This document shows positions 1-6,155 of a DNA stretch of 7,260 nt, one piece after another (the stretch's first letter is position 1; every line of letters begins with the position of its first letter). The position numbers and the translations under genes were made by a program. Below the pieces are notes generated by a model. The model did not search any database. It saw nothing but the letters and a program-made list of their open reading frames with translations, and was not told the origin of the DNA. The stretch is from Deltaproteobacteria bacterium (lineage in GTDB: Bacteria; Desulfobacterota; DSM-4660; Desulfatiglandales; HGW-15), in the NCBI GenBank assembly GCA_016926135.1, contig JAFGPH010000585.1:1-7260 (forward strand), in the 5' to 3' direction.

Positions 1-674
1 CGGTCTCGGGACACATAAAGGAGATCTGGAGGTCCGGTGTCGTCCGCACCTTTTTCCTTGTCCTCGCCGCAGGCATCATTTTGACCACCATCAACATTCA
101 CGGAGACTGCTGCAAGAGCTGGGCTGAAGCCTTGCGCTACGCTTCGTTCCAGGTCATTTCCCTCGGAACGACCACGGGCTTCGCCTCCACCGATTCCGCG
201 CCCTGGCCGCCATTTTCACAGCTCGTGCTCCTTTTCTTCGTTCTTCAGGGTGCCTGCGCAGGATCCACGTCAGGAGCCATCAAGGTGGACAGGATCGTGA
301 TCTTCTTGAAGGCGATCGTCAAAAGGATCAAGATGATCCAGCATCCCAGTGCCGTCATATCCGTGAAGCTGAACAGGGTACCGGTGGGCGAAGATCTGCT
401 GGAGGTGACCGTTCTCTACCTTTCTCTCTATCTAAGCGTGGTCTTTCTCTCCACCCTGCTTCTGACAGCCATGGGTGTGGATACCCTTACGGCGTTTTCA
501 GGCTCGGCCGCCACCATGGGCGGGGTGGGACCTGGATTCGGATCGGTCGGCTCCATGGGCAACTTCGGCCGGATTCCCGAAGTGGGAAAGTGGATCTTGA
601 CAGGGAACATGCTCCTGGGCAGGCTGGAGATATTCAGCATCATCATCTTTCTCATGCCACGATCATGGAAGTAG
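1..674 (+). CDS. trkH: TrkH-family K+ transporter, C-terminal part (5' end outside the window)
   Basis: This is the last 223 codons of a Trk/Ktr-type potassium channel subunit; the frame begins at base 3 and ends in TAG at 672-674. TrkH proteins are inner-membrane K+ uptake subunits with four repeated membrane-pore-membrane units and are gated by the cytoplasmic NAD(H)/ATP-binding protein TrkA. Two selectivity-filter regions are visible: the third pore (S-L-G-T-T-T-G-F-A-S, about bases 159-188) and the fourth (T-M-G-G-V-G-P-G-F-G, about 516-545). Between them lies the family motif G-A-C-A-G-S-T-S-G-A-I-K-V, and the end G-R-L-E-I-F-S-I-I-I-F-L-M-P-R-S-W-K is the usual TrkH C-terminus. The fragment looks intact. 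It is the first visible gene of a co-directional group; the next start follows after 20 bases. No trkA is inside the window and may lie upstream. Family assignment is firm; TrkH versus TrkG/KtrB is by resemblance. Confidence 0.93.
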   Translation, partial: VSGHIKEIWRSGVVRTFFLVLAAGIILTTINIHGDCCKSWAEALRYASFQVISLGTTTGFASTDSAPWPPFSQLVLLFFVLQGACAGSTSGAIKVDRIVIFLKAIVKRIKMIQHPSAVISVKLNRVPVGEDLLEVTVLYLSLYLSVVFLSTLLLTAMGVDTLTAFSGSAATMGGVGPGFGSVGSMGNFGRIPEVGKWILTGNMLLGRLEIFSIIIFLMPRSWK

Positions 675-683
675 AACAAGAAT

Positions 684-689
684 GGAGGG
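684..689 (+). promoter_or_regulatory. Ribosome binding site fixing the start of the MBL-fold gene
   Basis: GGAGGG ends 5 bases before ATG 695. This favours 695 over the in-frame ATG 665, which lies inside the end of trkH and would put ten charged residues in front of the signal peptide. Confidence 0.75.
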
Positions 690-694
690 TTCTC

Positions 695-1429
695 ATGAGC
701 AAAGGTCTTCTGTCTCTGGGGTTCGTTGTGGCGGCCGCACTCTTTCCCATCCAGGCGGCCTCGTTTGAAACAGACGCCGTTCCGACCTCCAGCGGAGAGC
801 TGGTGATCACCTTCATCGGGCACGGAACCCTCATGTTCACCTTCGGGGGCCAGGTCATCCACGTGGACCCGGTCGGCCAGTACGCCGATTATGACCAGAT
901 GCCGAAGGCCGACCTCATTCTCATCACCCACGAACACCGGGACCACCTGGACCTCAAGGCCCTGGAAACGATCCGGACGGAAAAGACGAAACTGATCCTC
1001 ACCGAAATCTGCTCCAGTAAGGTGCGCGGTGGCATCATCATGAAGAACGGGGATGTGAAGACGGTGGATGGCCTGCGAATCGAGGCTATACCGGCCTACA
1101 ACCTGGTCCACATGCGGAGCCCCGGGGTGCCCTTCCACCCGAAGGGACATGGAAACGGCTACGTGGTCACCTTTGGCGACAAGCGGGTCTACATCGCGGG
1201 CGACACGGAGAACACACCCGAGATGAAGGCCCTGAAAGACATCGACATCGCCTTCCTTCCCATGAATCTGCCTTACACGATGACTCCGGAGATGGTGGCG
1301 GATGCGGCAAGGGCCTTTGGACCGAAGATCCTCTACCCCTATCACTTCGGCGACACGGATACCTCGAAAATCGTCCAGCTACTGAGAGATACGCCCAAGG
1401 TGGAGGTCCGTATCCGGAAGATGAAGTGA
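695..1429 (+). CDS. Exported metallo-beta-lactamase-fold hydrolase (UlaG/UPF0173-like)
   Basis: 244-residue protein of the metallo-beta-lactamase superfamily, closest in style to the Lactamase_B_3/UPF0173 metal-dependent hydrolases. The metal-site motif is H79-E-H81-R-D83-H84; further ligands expected in the fold are D170 (in I-A-G-D-T-E) and H217 (in Y-P-Y-H-F-G-D). The H-P-K-G-H-G-N-G-Y stretch at 148-156 is also typical of this subgroup. Residues 1-22 form a signal peptide (K3, hydrophobic core, I-Q-A-A-S), so the enzyme probably acts in the periplasm, whereas most UPF0173 proteins are cytoplasmic. Start chosen at 695 because of the GGAGGG site and the signal peptide. The TGA stop is shared with the GTG start of the permease gene, so the two are translationally coupled. 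All catalytic residues are present. The substrate is unknown; phosphodiester or lactone hydrolysis are family possibilities only. Confidence 0.9.
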   Translation: MSKGLLSLGFVVAAALFPIQAASFETDAVPTSSGELVITFIGHGTLMFTFGGQVIHVDPVGQYADYDQMPKADLILITHEHRDHLDLKALETIRTEKTKLILTEICSSKVRGGIIMKNGDVKTVDGLRIEAIPAYNLVHMRSPGVPFHPKGHGNGYVVTFGDKRVYIAGDTENTPEMKALKDIDIAFLPMNLPYTMTPEMVADAARAFGPKILYPYHFGDTDTSKIVQLLRDTPKVEVRIRKMK

Positions 1430-2727
1430 ACGCCTCCTACCTATACAACGTGAACGACCGTCCGCCCCTGCACCTTGCCCTCCTTTACGGCATGCAGTGG
1501 GCCTTCATCATGTTTCCCGCCGTCGTCATTGCCGCTACCCTGGGCGTGAACGCACTCCGCCTGGAGGGCCTGCAGGAGATCCGTTTCCTGCAGTTCACGC
1601 TCCTCACCTCAGGCTTCTTCACGGCCTTCCAAACCCTCTGGGGCCACCGCTACCCTCTCCTGGAAGGCCCCTCCACCGCCCTGGTGCTCACCTTCATCCT
1701 TCTTGCGCCATACGGCCTGCCGGCCATCCAGGGCGGTATGATCGCGGGGGGCATCCTGGTCGTCCTGACGGTGCTCTCCGGGCAGCTCAAGAGGGTCACC
1801 CGCCTCTTCACACCCAATGTGGTGGGTGTGATCCTGATGCTCATTGCCCTGGGTCTGCTCCGCCCTCTCCTCGCCTTCATGGCGGGTGTGGAAGGAGTCG
1901 ATGGGCAGGGGGATTTCATGACCTTCATCATCAGTCTCGGTCTCGTCCTTTTCATGGCGACCCTCTCCTATCGGCTGGGTGGTTTCTGGAAATCCGTCTC
2001 CCTCCTCGTGGGTATGGCGGCGGGCTCTTTGCTCTTCCTCGGCATGGGTCGCCTCCCCTGGGAGAAACTCGCGACCCCTCCCTGGGTCTCCTTTGTCACC
2101 CCTTTGATTCCCTGCCGTCCGTCGCTGTTCTGGCCTGCGGTGAGCGCCTTTGCATGCGCCTATCTGGCCGTTATCGTGAACAGCCTTGGAAGTCTCCAGG
2201 GAGTAGCGAGCGTAACGGATTCAGAACGCCTCAACACCGCAACGAAGCGAGGCATCCTGATCAACGGCCTGGCCGGTATCTCCTGCGGGCTTCTCGGTGT
2301 GGTGGGGACGGTCAGTTACAGCACCAGCCCCGGTGTGATCCTGGTCCTGAGGGTGGCAAGCCGTTACGCCGTCACCTATTCCGGGGGCGTGCTTCTCCTG
2401 GCGGCCTTTCTCCCCAAGCTCGCGGCCCTGCTCGCCCTGGTGCCCAAGCCGGTCGTGGGCGCAGCCCTCTGTGTGGCCCTGGGAGCGCAGATCGGAGTGG
2501 GGATCACTACGGTGACCGCCCATAGTCTCACCTCCAGAGACTACTTTGTGGTGGGGCTGCCCCTCCTCATCGGCACCCTGGTCGGATTCCTCCCCCCGTC
2601 CCTCATGGCCCAGTTCCCCACGCCTCTCCAGGTCTTTATGGGGAATGGCCTCATTGTGGGAATCGTGCTGGTCCTCCTGCTCGAGCATCTCCTCCTTCGC
2701 AGAAAACATACCTGTGAATCGGCATGA
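1426..2727 (+). CDS. Divergent NCS2 (xanthine/uracil permease) family transporter
   Basis: 433-residue integral membrane protein of the nucleobase:cation symporter-2 family. Family landmarks are in order: N-D-R-P-P-L then Y-G-M-Q in the first helix (10-24), S-G-F-F-T-A-F-Q-T and L-L-E-G-P-S-T-A in helix 3 (62-85), N-S-L-G-S-L-Q in helix 8 (252-258), G-L-L-G-V-V-G-T-V-S-Y-S in helix 10 (288-299), and the closing helices (about 340-425) with a short basic tail. The length is normal. The residues that hold the base in E. coli UraA (Glu241, His245, Glu290) align by eye with N252, S256 and T300, and the usual Q-H of helix 1 is Q-W, so uracil or xanthine transport cannot be assumed. The start is GTG 1426 in a GTGA overlap with the hydrolase gene, with GGAAG 5 bases upstream; the resulting N-terminus matches the family. 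The next gene starts in an ATGA overlap. Confidence 0.88.
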   Translation: MNASYLYNVNDRPPLHLALLYGMQWAFIMFPAVVIAATLGVNALRLEGLQEIRFLQFTLLTSGFFTAFQTLWGHRYPLLEGPSTALVLTFILLAPYGLPAIQGGMIAGGILVVLTVLSGQLKRVTRLFTPNVVGVILMLIALGLLRPLLAFMAGVEGVDGQGDFMTFIISLGLVLFMATLSYRLGGFWKSVSLLVGMAAGSLLFLGMGRLPWEKLATPPWVSFVTPLIPCRPSLFWPAVSAFACAYLAVIVNSLGSLQGVASVTDSERLNTATKRGILINGLAGISCGLLGVVGTVSYSTSPGVILVLRVASRYAVTYSGGVLLLAAFLPKLAALLALVPKPVVGAALCVALGAQIGVGITTVTAHSLTSRDYFVVGLPLLIGTLVGFLPPSLMAQFPTPLQVFMGNGLIVGIVLVLLLEHLLLRRKHTCESA

Positions 2728-3875
2728 GAATAGTCCTTTTCATTTCGACCTTCACACTTGTCTATGGGCTCCTCCATGGATACTTCCTGTGGAAGGCCCG
2801 GCGGGCCTTCGCCTTCACCTCGACCCTCCGGTGGGTCGTAGGTCCGTTCATCCTCATCATGATCTTCGCCCCGTTTCTGGTTCGGCTCCTCGAAAGGTGG
2901 GGCTATGAACTGCCCGCGCAGGCCCTCGGATATGCAGGCTTCACCTGGATGGGGTTTCTTTTTCTTCTGCTGAGCGCCTCGCTCGTGGAAGACGGATATC
3001 GCCTCGCCGTTCGGGCGGCGGAGTTCGTGATGAGAAGGAGACTCCGTTCATGGGTTTTTCCCCGGCGCAGAACGTTCCTTGCCCTCGCCCTCCTGGCGGC
3101 GGGAATCACCTTCTACGGGTACCTGGAGGCGCTCGGGATTCGGTCGGAGCACGTGACCATCATGACCTCGAAACTCCCTTCAGGGGTAGGAAGGTTCAGG
3201 ATCGTACAGATATCGGACGTGCATCTCGGCCTGATGATACGGGAAGGCAGGCTGCGCAGGATTCTGGAAAAGGTGCACGATGCCAAGCCGGATATGCTGG
3301 TCTCCACCGGCGACCTTGTGGACAGCCAGATGGACAACCTGACGCCGCTGGCAGACATGTTCAGGGAGATTGCGCCCAGGCACGGCAAATTCGCGATCAC
3401 AGGGAACCACGAGTTCTATGCAGGGCTTGATAGGTCCCTCGCGTTCATGCATCGGGCGGGCTTCACGATCCTCCGGGGAGAGGCAAGGGAGATCACTCCA
3501 TGGCTGACCATCGCGGGAGTGGATGATCCTGCCGGAAGCCGTCACGGGGCTGAAGGGGGTATGCCCGAAAAGGAGCTTCTCTCAAAGGTACCTCCGGGAC
3601 ACTTCACTCTGCTGCTGAAGCACAGGCCCTTTGTGGATGACCTTTCACACAGGTCCTGGGATCTCCAGCTCTCGGGACACACCCACAAGGGTCAAATCTT
3701 CCCTTTTAGCCTCGTCATGAAGCTGATGTATCCGATCGACGCCGGCCTCCTGGCGCTTCCCGGAGGGTCCTCCCTCTACGTGAGCAGGGGAGCAGGCACG
3801 TGGGGTCCGCCCATTCGCTTTCTGGCTCCCCCCGAGGTGACCGTGATTGAATTGGTCGGGTATGCATCGTCTTGA
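2724..3875 (+). CDS. Membrane-anchored metallophosphoesterase (YkuE/YkoQ/YaeI-like)
   Basis: 383-residue protein. The N-terminal 135 residues carry about four hydrophobic segments (roughly 3-22, 36-56, 70-88, 115-134). The rest is a calcineurin-like metallophosphoesterase domain (about 157-377). All metal-binding blocks are present: D165-V-H167, G-D197-L-V-D, G-N228-H229-E, H300, and G-H319-T-H321. Enzymes of this type use a two-metal centre to cleave phosphomono- or diesters; membrane-bound relatives often act on lipid or nucleotide pyrophosphate bonds, but the substrate is not evident here. The loop carrying the domain probably faces the side reached after the fourth segment. The start ATG 2724 overlaps the permease stop as ATGA without a clear ribosome binding site, which suggests coupling to the permease. 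It ends the four-gene operon; its stop TGA lies inside the -35 box of the next promoter. Confidence 0.9.
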   Translation: MRIVLFISTFTLVYGLLHGYFLWKARRAFAFTSTLRWVVGPFILIMIFAPFLVRLLERWGYELPAQALGYAGFTWMGFLFLLLSASLVEDGYRLAVRAAEFVMRRRLRSWVFPRRRTFLALALLAAGITFYGYLEALGIRSEHVTIMTSKLPSGVGRFRIVQISDVHLGLMIREGRLRRILEKVHDAKPDMLVSTGDLVDSQMDNLTPLADMFREIAPRHGKFAITGNHEFYAGLDRSLAFMHRAGFTILRGEAREITPWLTIAGVDDPAGSRHGAEGGMPEKELLSKVPPGHFTLLLKHRPFVDDLSHRSWDLQLSGHTHKGQIFPFSLVMKLMYPIDAGLLALPGGSSLYVSRGAGTWGPPIRFLAPPEVTVIELVGYASS

Positions 3876-3900
3876 CATGGCCCCGGGTTGGGCCTATTCT
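3872..3900 (+). promoter_or_regulatory. Sigma-70-type promoter for the DUF2845/ankyrin gene pair
   Basis: TTGACA (3872-3877, a perfect -35 box) is followed after exactly 17 bases by TATTCT (3895-3900, 4 of 6 matches to TATAAT, including the first two and last bases). Transcription would start near 3907 and give a leader of about 41 bases before ATG 3948. The -35 box overlaps the stop codon of the metallophosphoesterase gene. The spacer holds a GGCCC/GGGCC dyad. Identified by consensus match only. Confidence 0.6.
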
Positions 3901-3933
3901 GATCTCCCGCATGAACGAGACCCTAGCCGCGCG

Positions 3934-3942
3934 AAAGGAGTG
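3934..3942 (+). promoter_or_regulatory. Strong ribosome binding site for the DUF2845 gene
   Basis: AAAGGAGTG is nearly a full anti-Shine-Dalgarno complement; the AAAGGAG core ends 7 bases before ATG 3948. Such a site argues that translation truly begins upstream of the in-frame TGA at 4047, not at the GTG at 4062 after it. Confidence 0.8.
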
Positions 3943-3947
3943 AAAAC

Positions 3948-4391
3948 ATGCAGGGAAGGCTTCTCACTGCAACGTTATCCCTGGCCCTAACCTTGGTTCT
4001 TGCAGGGTGGTTCCTCCCTGATGCTCGCGGTGATTCGAATTTCCGATGAGGGGACGGCCTGGTGAGTGTCGGGCACACCACCTACAGCGTCCTGAAAGAG
4101 TGCGGCGTGCCGGATGCCCGGGAGATCACCGTGGTGGAACAGAAGAAGACCTCACGCAAGAAAACACGCCAGACCAGGACTGTCATGGTCTATCCCGGCA
4201 AAAAATACGACGGCCCCTCTTCAGGCCATGAAATGTGGTATTATGACTGCGGCCCGGATCAGTTCATCACGGTGCTCACCTTCCGCGACTCCAGGCTCAT
4301 ATCGATCAAAAGCGGGGGCCGGGGGACCCGAAAGGGTTTGCCCTGCCCCATGTCCACCGAATGGACCAAGAGGAAAGAACTTGACCAGTAG
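3948..4391 (+). CDS. Exported DUF2845 protein, candidate selenoprotein with in-frame TGA (Sec34)
   Basis: Read through the TGA at 4047-4049, this gene gives a 147-residue protein ending in TAG at 4389-4391. Residues 1-28 are a signal peptide (R4, leucine-rich core, A-R-G cut site before D29), so the product is periplasmic. The mature part matches DUF2845: D-S-N-F-R-[TGA]-G-D-G-L-V-S-V-G, then K-E-C52-G-V-P-D, and E-M-W-Y-Y-D-C-G-P-D-Q-F with L-T-F-R-D-S-R-L-I-S-I. In this family the residue after the N-terminal Arg is a conserved Cys (R-C-G). Here it is TGA, with the frame unchanged on both sides and a SECIS-like hairpin just downstream. Sec34 is therefore the preferred reading, with Cys52 as probable selenenylsulfide partner; C101 and C133 may form a second pair. 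The family function is unknown. A conventional caller would end the gene at 33 residues or start it at GTG 4062. Alternatives are a TGC-to-TGA nonsense mutation or a base-calling error. It overlaps the ankyrin gene by 11 bases. Confidence 0.78.
4047..4049 (+). other. In-frame TGA, probable selenocysteine codon
   Basis: TGA replaces the Cys codon of the DUF2845 R-C-G motif (residue 34). No frameshift is needed: frame 3948-4046 and frame 4050-4391 are the same. One base change (C to A in TGC) would also explain it, so recoding is inferred from position and downstream structure. Confidence 0.68.
4050..4093 (+). promoter_or_regulatory. Candidate bacterial SECIS element
   Basis: Upper stem: GGUG (4061-4064) pairs with CACC (4079-4082) and GUGU (4066-4069) with ACAC (4075-4078), with a single bulged A4065 on the 5' side and a 5-nt loop CGGGC (4070-4074). 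Lower stem: GGACG (4052-4056) pairs with CGUCC (4088-4092), separated from the upper stem by an internal loop. The loop begins 20 bases after the TGA and has G as its second base. These values fit the bacterial SECIS rules as I remember them (loop 16-37 bases from UGA, a G in the first two loop positions, upper stem of at least 4 bp). The bulge position resembles the E. coli fdhF element, which has a bulged U. Pairing was worked out by hand. Confidence 0.65.
4369..4374 (+). promoter_or_regulatory. Ribosome binding site supporting a TTG start of the ankyrin gene
   Basis: AGAGGA lies 6 bases before TTG 4381, inside the end of the DUF2845 gene. It supports TTG 4381 rather than ATG 4459, which would cut off the signal peptide. 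Confidence 0.6.
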
Positions 4392-5061
4392 ACTGTGGAT
4401 CCTTCCGTTTCTTCTCCTCACGCTCTTTCCGGGTTGCAGGGGAAACGACCCTGCACAAATGAATGAAGAGCTCTTTTTCAGGGCATGGAACGGCGAGACG
4501 GAGGAGGTGAGGTCTCTGCTGGAGAAAGGTGCCCAAGTGGATGCCCGGGACAAACACGGCGCCACCCCCCTCTTCCATGCCGCATTTCAAGGCCACCCGG
4601 ACACGGTGGACATGCTCCTGAAAAAGGGGGCGGGGGTGAATGCAAGGGATCAAAGCCGGATCACCCCCTTGATGCAGGCCTCACTCAAAGGACACTTGGG
4701 AGTGGTCAAGACCCTTCTGAAGTACAAAGCGGACGTGAATGCCCAGGACTGCCGTAACAACACGGCCCTGATCTTTGCCTCTGCCAAGGGATATCCGGAG
4801 ATTGTCCGCACTCTTCTGCAGAAGGGCGCCGGGATCAACGCGGTCAACCACCTGGGCGTCACCTCCCTTATGAGTGCCTCCGCCATTGGCAATAAGGACA
4901 TTGTGACTGCGCTTCTCAAGGCCGGGGCGGACACCCAGATGCAGAATGGGCAGGGAAAAACGGCCCTTGTTCTTGCACGGGAAAACGGGCACGGCGAGGT
5001 CGTGGCGCTCCTGGAGTCGCCTTATCCCGCATCGCAGGCGGGTGCCCCGAAGAAGGAGTAG
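4381..5061 (+). CDS. Ankyrin-repeat lipoprotein
   Basis: 226-residue protein made almost wholly of ankyrin repeats, about six: residues 28-57, 58-90, 91-123, 124-156, 157-189 and a final one to about 212. Typical repeat cores are visible (A-T-P-L-F-H-A-A, I-T-P-L-M-Q-A-S, N-T-A-L-I-F-A-S, T-S-L-M-S-A-S, K-T-A-L-V-L-A). The N-terminus is a hydrophobic export signal ending L-F-P-G-C19, a slightly imperfect lipobox, so the product is probably a lipid-anchored periplasmic or outer-membrane scaffold. The start is TTG 4381, chosen for the ribosome binding site and the signal; the open frame extends further upstream but only as a shadow of the DUF2845 gene. It overlaps that gene by 11 bases and is very likely co-translated with it, which makes the DUF2845 protein a candidate binding partner. 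Ankyrin repeats bind proteins and have no enzymatic role of their own. The gene ends 9 bases from the convergent Tim44-like gene. Confidence 0.87.
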   Translation: MTSRLWILPFLLLTLFPGCRGNDPAQMNEELFFRAWNGETEEVRSLLEKGAQVDARDKHGATPLFHAAFQGHPDTVDMLLKKGAGVNARDQSRITPLMQASLKGHLGVVKTLLKYKADVNAQDCRNNTALIFASAKGYPEIVRTLLQKGAGINAVNHLGVTSLMSASAIGNKDIVTALLKAGADTQMQNGQGKTALVLARENGHGEVVALLESPYPASQAGAPKKE

Positions 5062-5070
5062 CTGCTTCTT

Positions 5071-5979
5071 TCACTCCTCCAGTTGCTGGATGCCCTCCAG
5101 GGTCCAGAAGGATTTCGCCTCCGATCCCTTTCGGCTGAAGTGCCACACCTCCCTCACCTGCTTCGGTCTTTCTTCGTCCGGGCTTTCACGCATGAGCACA
5201 TCGAAGTAGACCGAGGCCAGCGTTTCTTCTCCCGCACTCTTCACCTCGATGAGCCGGGCCTTGACCAGAAGAATCTCGGTCCGGGTCGGTGCAGGATCTT
5301 CCTCTGCCTGCCTCCTGATCTCCTCCCATACCTCGGGCGTGGTGAAATGACGGATGTCGTCCAGATCCCGCCTGTTCCAGGAATCCTGGAGCCTGTTGTA
5401 AGCGGCCTTCGCGCCGGAGAGGAATTCATTCACGTCAAAGTCCGGTGGAATGGACGGGACATCCTGCAGGGTGGGACCGGTTCCTGAAGTCAGGCCTCCC
5501 CAACGGGATGCGCCGGCATCGACACTTCCGCCATGGTAGGGATCGACCCCCGCCCCTTCAAACCGCATGGGCCCGGCGGCCTCCGTGGCCTCCCTTCTGG
5601 CCTTCAGGAACCGGAAGAGGAGAAAAAGCGCGCCCCCGATGAGCAGGATGTCCAGGAAACCCGGGCCATGGAAACCTCCACCCCCGAACAGCAGGGAACC
5701 GATGAGGCTGCCCATGACCAACCCTCCCATCATGCCACCCAGCCCCCCGAAAAGCCCGCCGGTTCGTTGCCCCGAACCCTGCTGCGGCCGGACCTGCCCG
5801 GGCTGTGCCGCATCCCGCTGGGGTGCAGCAGGCCTGTCATAGCTTCGCTGGTAGTTCGGCCTGCTTCCGAAGGATCGTCCGCCACCCATCCTTCTCGCAT
5901 CGGCCACTCCGTCCAATAGAAGCAGGAAACCCAGCACAAAGACCACCACCAGAGAAAAAAGGAAGAAATTCTTTTTCAT
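5071..5979 (-). CDS. Tim44-like domain membrane protein
   Basis: 302-residue protein. Residues 1-28 are a signal peptide (K-K, long hydrophobic core, A-D-A). A low-complexity Arg/Gln/Pro/Gly segment follows (29-72), then a glycine-rich hydrophobic stretch (74-102, G-G-L-F-G-G-L-G-G-M-M-G-G), a membrane helix (107-124), a linker, and a C-terminal Tim44-like domain (about 182-301: F-L-S-G-A-K-A-A-Y-N-R-L-Q-D-S-W-N, D-D-I-R-H-F-T-T-P-E-V-W-E-E-I, then a beta-rich part ending W-T-L-E-G-I-Q-Q). This architecture is common in bacterial Tim44-like proteins annotated as putative lipid-binding transport proteins; it does not imply mitochondrial-type import. The start is ATG 5979-5977, with GGAG 5 bases upstream; the frame stays open 41 codons further but those residues look non-coding. 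Promoter and 5' hairpin lie upstream. Function is not established. Confidence 0.87.
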   Translation of the reverse strand: MKKNFFLFSLVVVFVLGFLLLLDGVADARRMGGGRSFGSRPNYQRSYDRPAAPQRDAAQPGQVRPQQGSGQRTGGLFGGLGGMMGGLVMGSLIGSLLFGGGGFHGPGFLDILLIGGALFLLFRFLKARREATEAAGPMRFEGAGVDPYHGGSVDAGASRWGGLTSGTGPTLQDVPSIPPDFDVNEFLSGAKAAYNRLQDSWNRRDLDDIRHFTTPEVWEEIRRQAEEDPAPTRTEILLVKARLIEVKSAGEETLASVYFDVLMRESPDEERPKQVREVWHFSRKGSEAKSFWTLEGIQQLEE

Positions 5980-6039
5980 GACTTCTCCATCCTCGTCCAG
6001 GAATAACCCCCGATCCATCCAGGAGGGCAGGATTTGAAA

Positions 6040-6060
6040 TGCCCGGCCGGATACCGGGCA
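6040..6060 (-). promoter_or_regulatory. GC-rich hairpin at the 5' end of the Tim44-like gene mRNA
   Basis: TGCCCGG (6040-6046) pairs perfectly with CCGGGCA (6054-6060) around a 7-base loop. On the - strand it begins about 3 bases after the expected transcription start (near 6063) and is followed by a short UUU. It could stabilise the 5' end of the mRNA or attenuate it; the U run is too short for a confident terminator. Confidence 0.4.
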
Positions 6061-6069
6061 AGGTCGCCG

Positions 6070-6098
6070 ATTATTGTCTGACTCGAAGCAATGATCAA
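6070..6098 (-). promoter_or_regulatory. Sigma-70-type promoter of the Tim44-like gene
   Basis: On the - strand: TTGATC (6098-6093, 4 of 6 to TTGACA), a 17-base spacer, then AATAAT (6075-6070, 5 of 6 to TATAAT). Transcription would start near 6063, about 84 bases before the ATG. Identified by consensus match only. Confidence 0.5.
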
Positions 6099-6155
6099 GC
6101 AAATTCCGCCAGGGTATTCCTTTCAGAAGCGGCTGGCACCTCTAAAGGAAAACCC

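Noticed and set aside
428..1345. Long open frame on the - strand opposite the hydrolase gene
   Set aside because: It mirrors the codon structure of two clear genes, is rich in His, Asp and Gly without any domain, and has no ribosome binding site.
1497..2525. Long + strand open frame inside the permease gene
   Set aside because: It is a Pro/Arg/Gly-rich out-of-frame shadow typical of high-GC genes; the NCS2 reading has all family motifs.
3879..3900. GGCCC/GGGCC hairpin followed by TATTCT as a terminator for the phosphoesterase operon
   Set aside because: The stem is only 5 bp and no U run follows; the same bases form the spacer and -10 box of a good promoter.
3948..4391. A frameshifted DUF2845 pseudogene
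   Set aside because: Both halves are in the same frame and every family block is intact; only the single TGA interrupts it.
4062..4391. DUF2845 gene starting at GTG 4062
   Set aside because: No ribosome binding site precedes it, and it would lack the signal peptide and the R-x-G motif that are encoded in frame just upstream.
5050..5070. AAGAAG/CTTCTT inverted repeat as a terminator shared by the convergent genes
   Set aside because: The stem is 6 bp of mostly A-T pairs with a 9-base loop and spans the stop codon; too weak to call.
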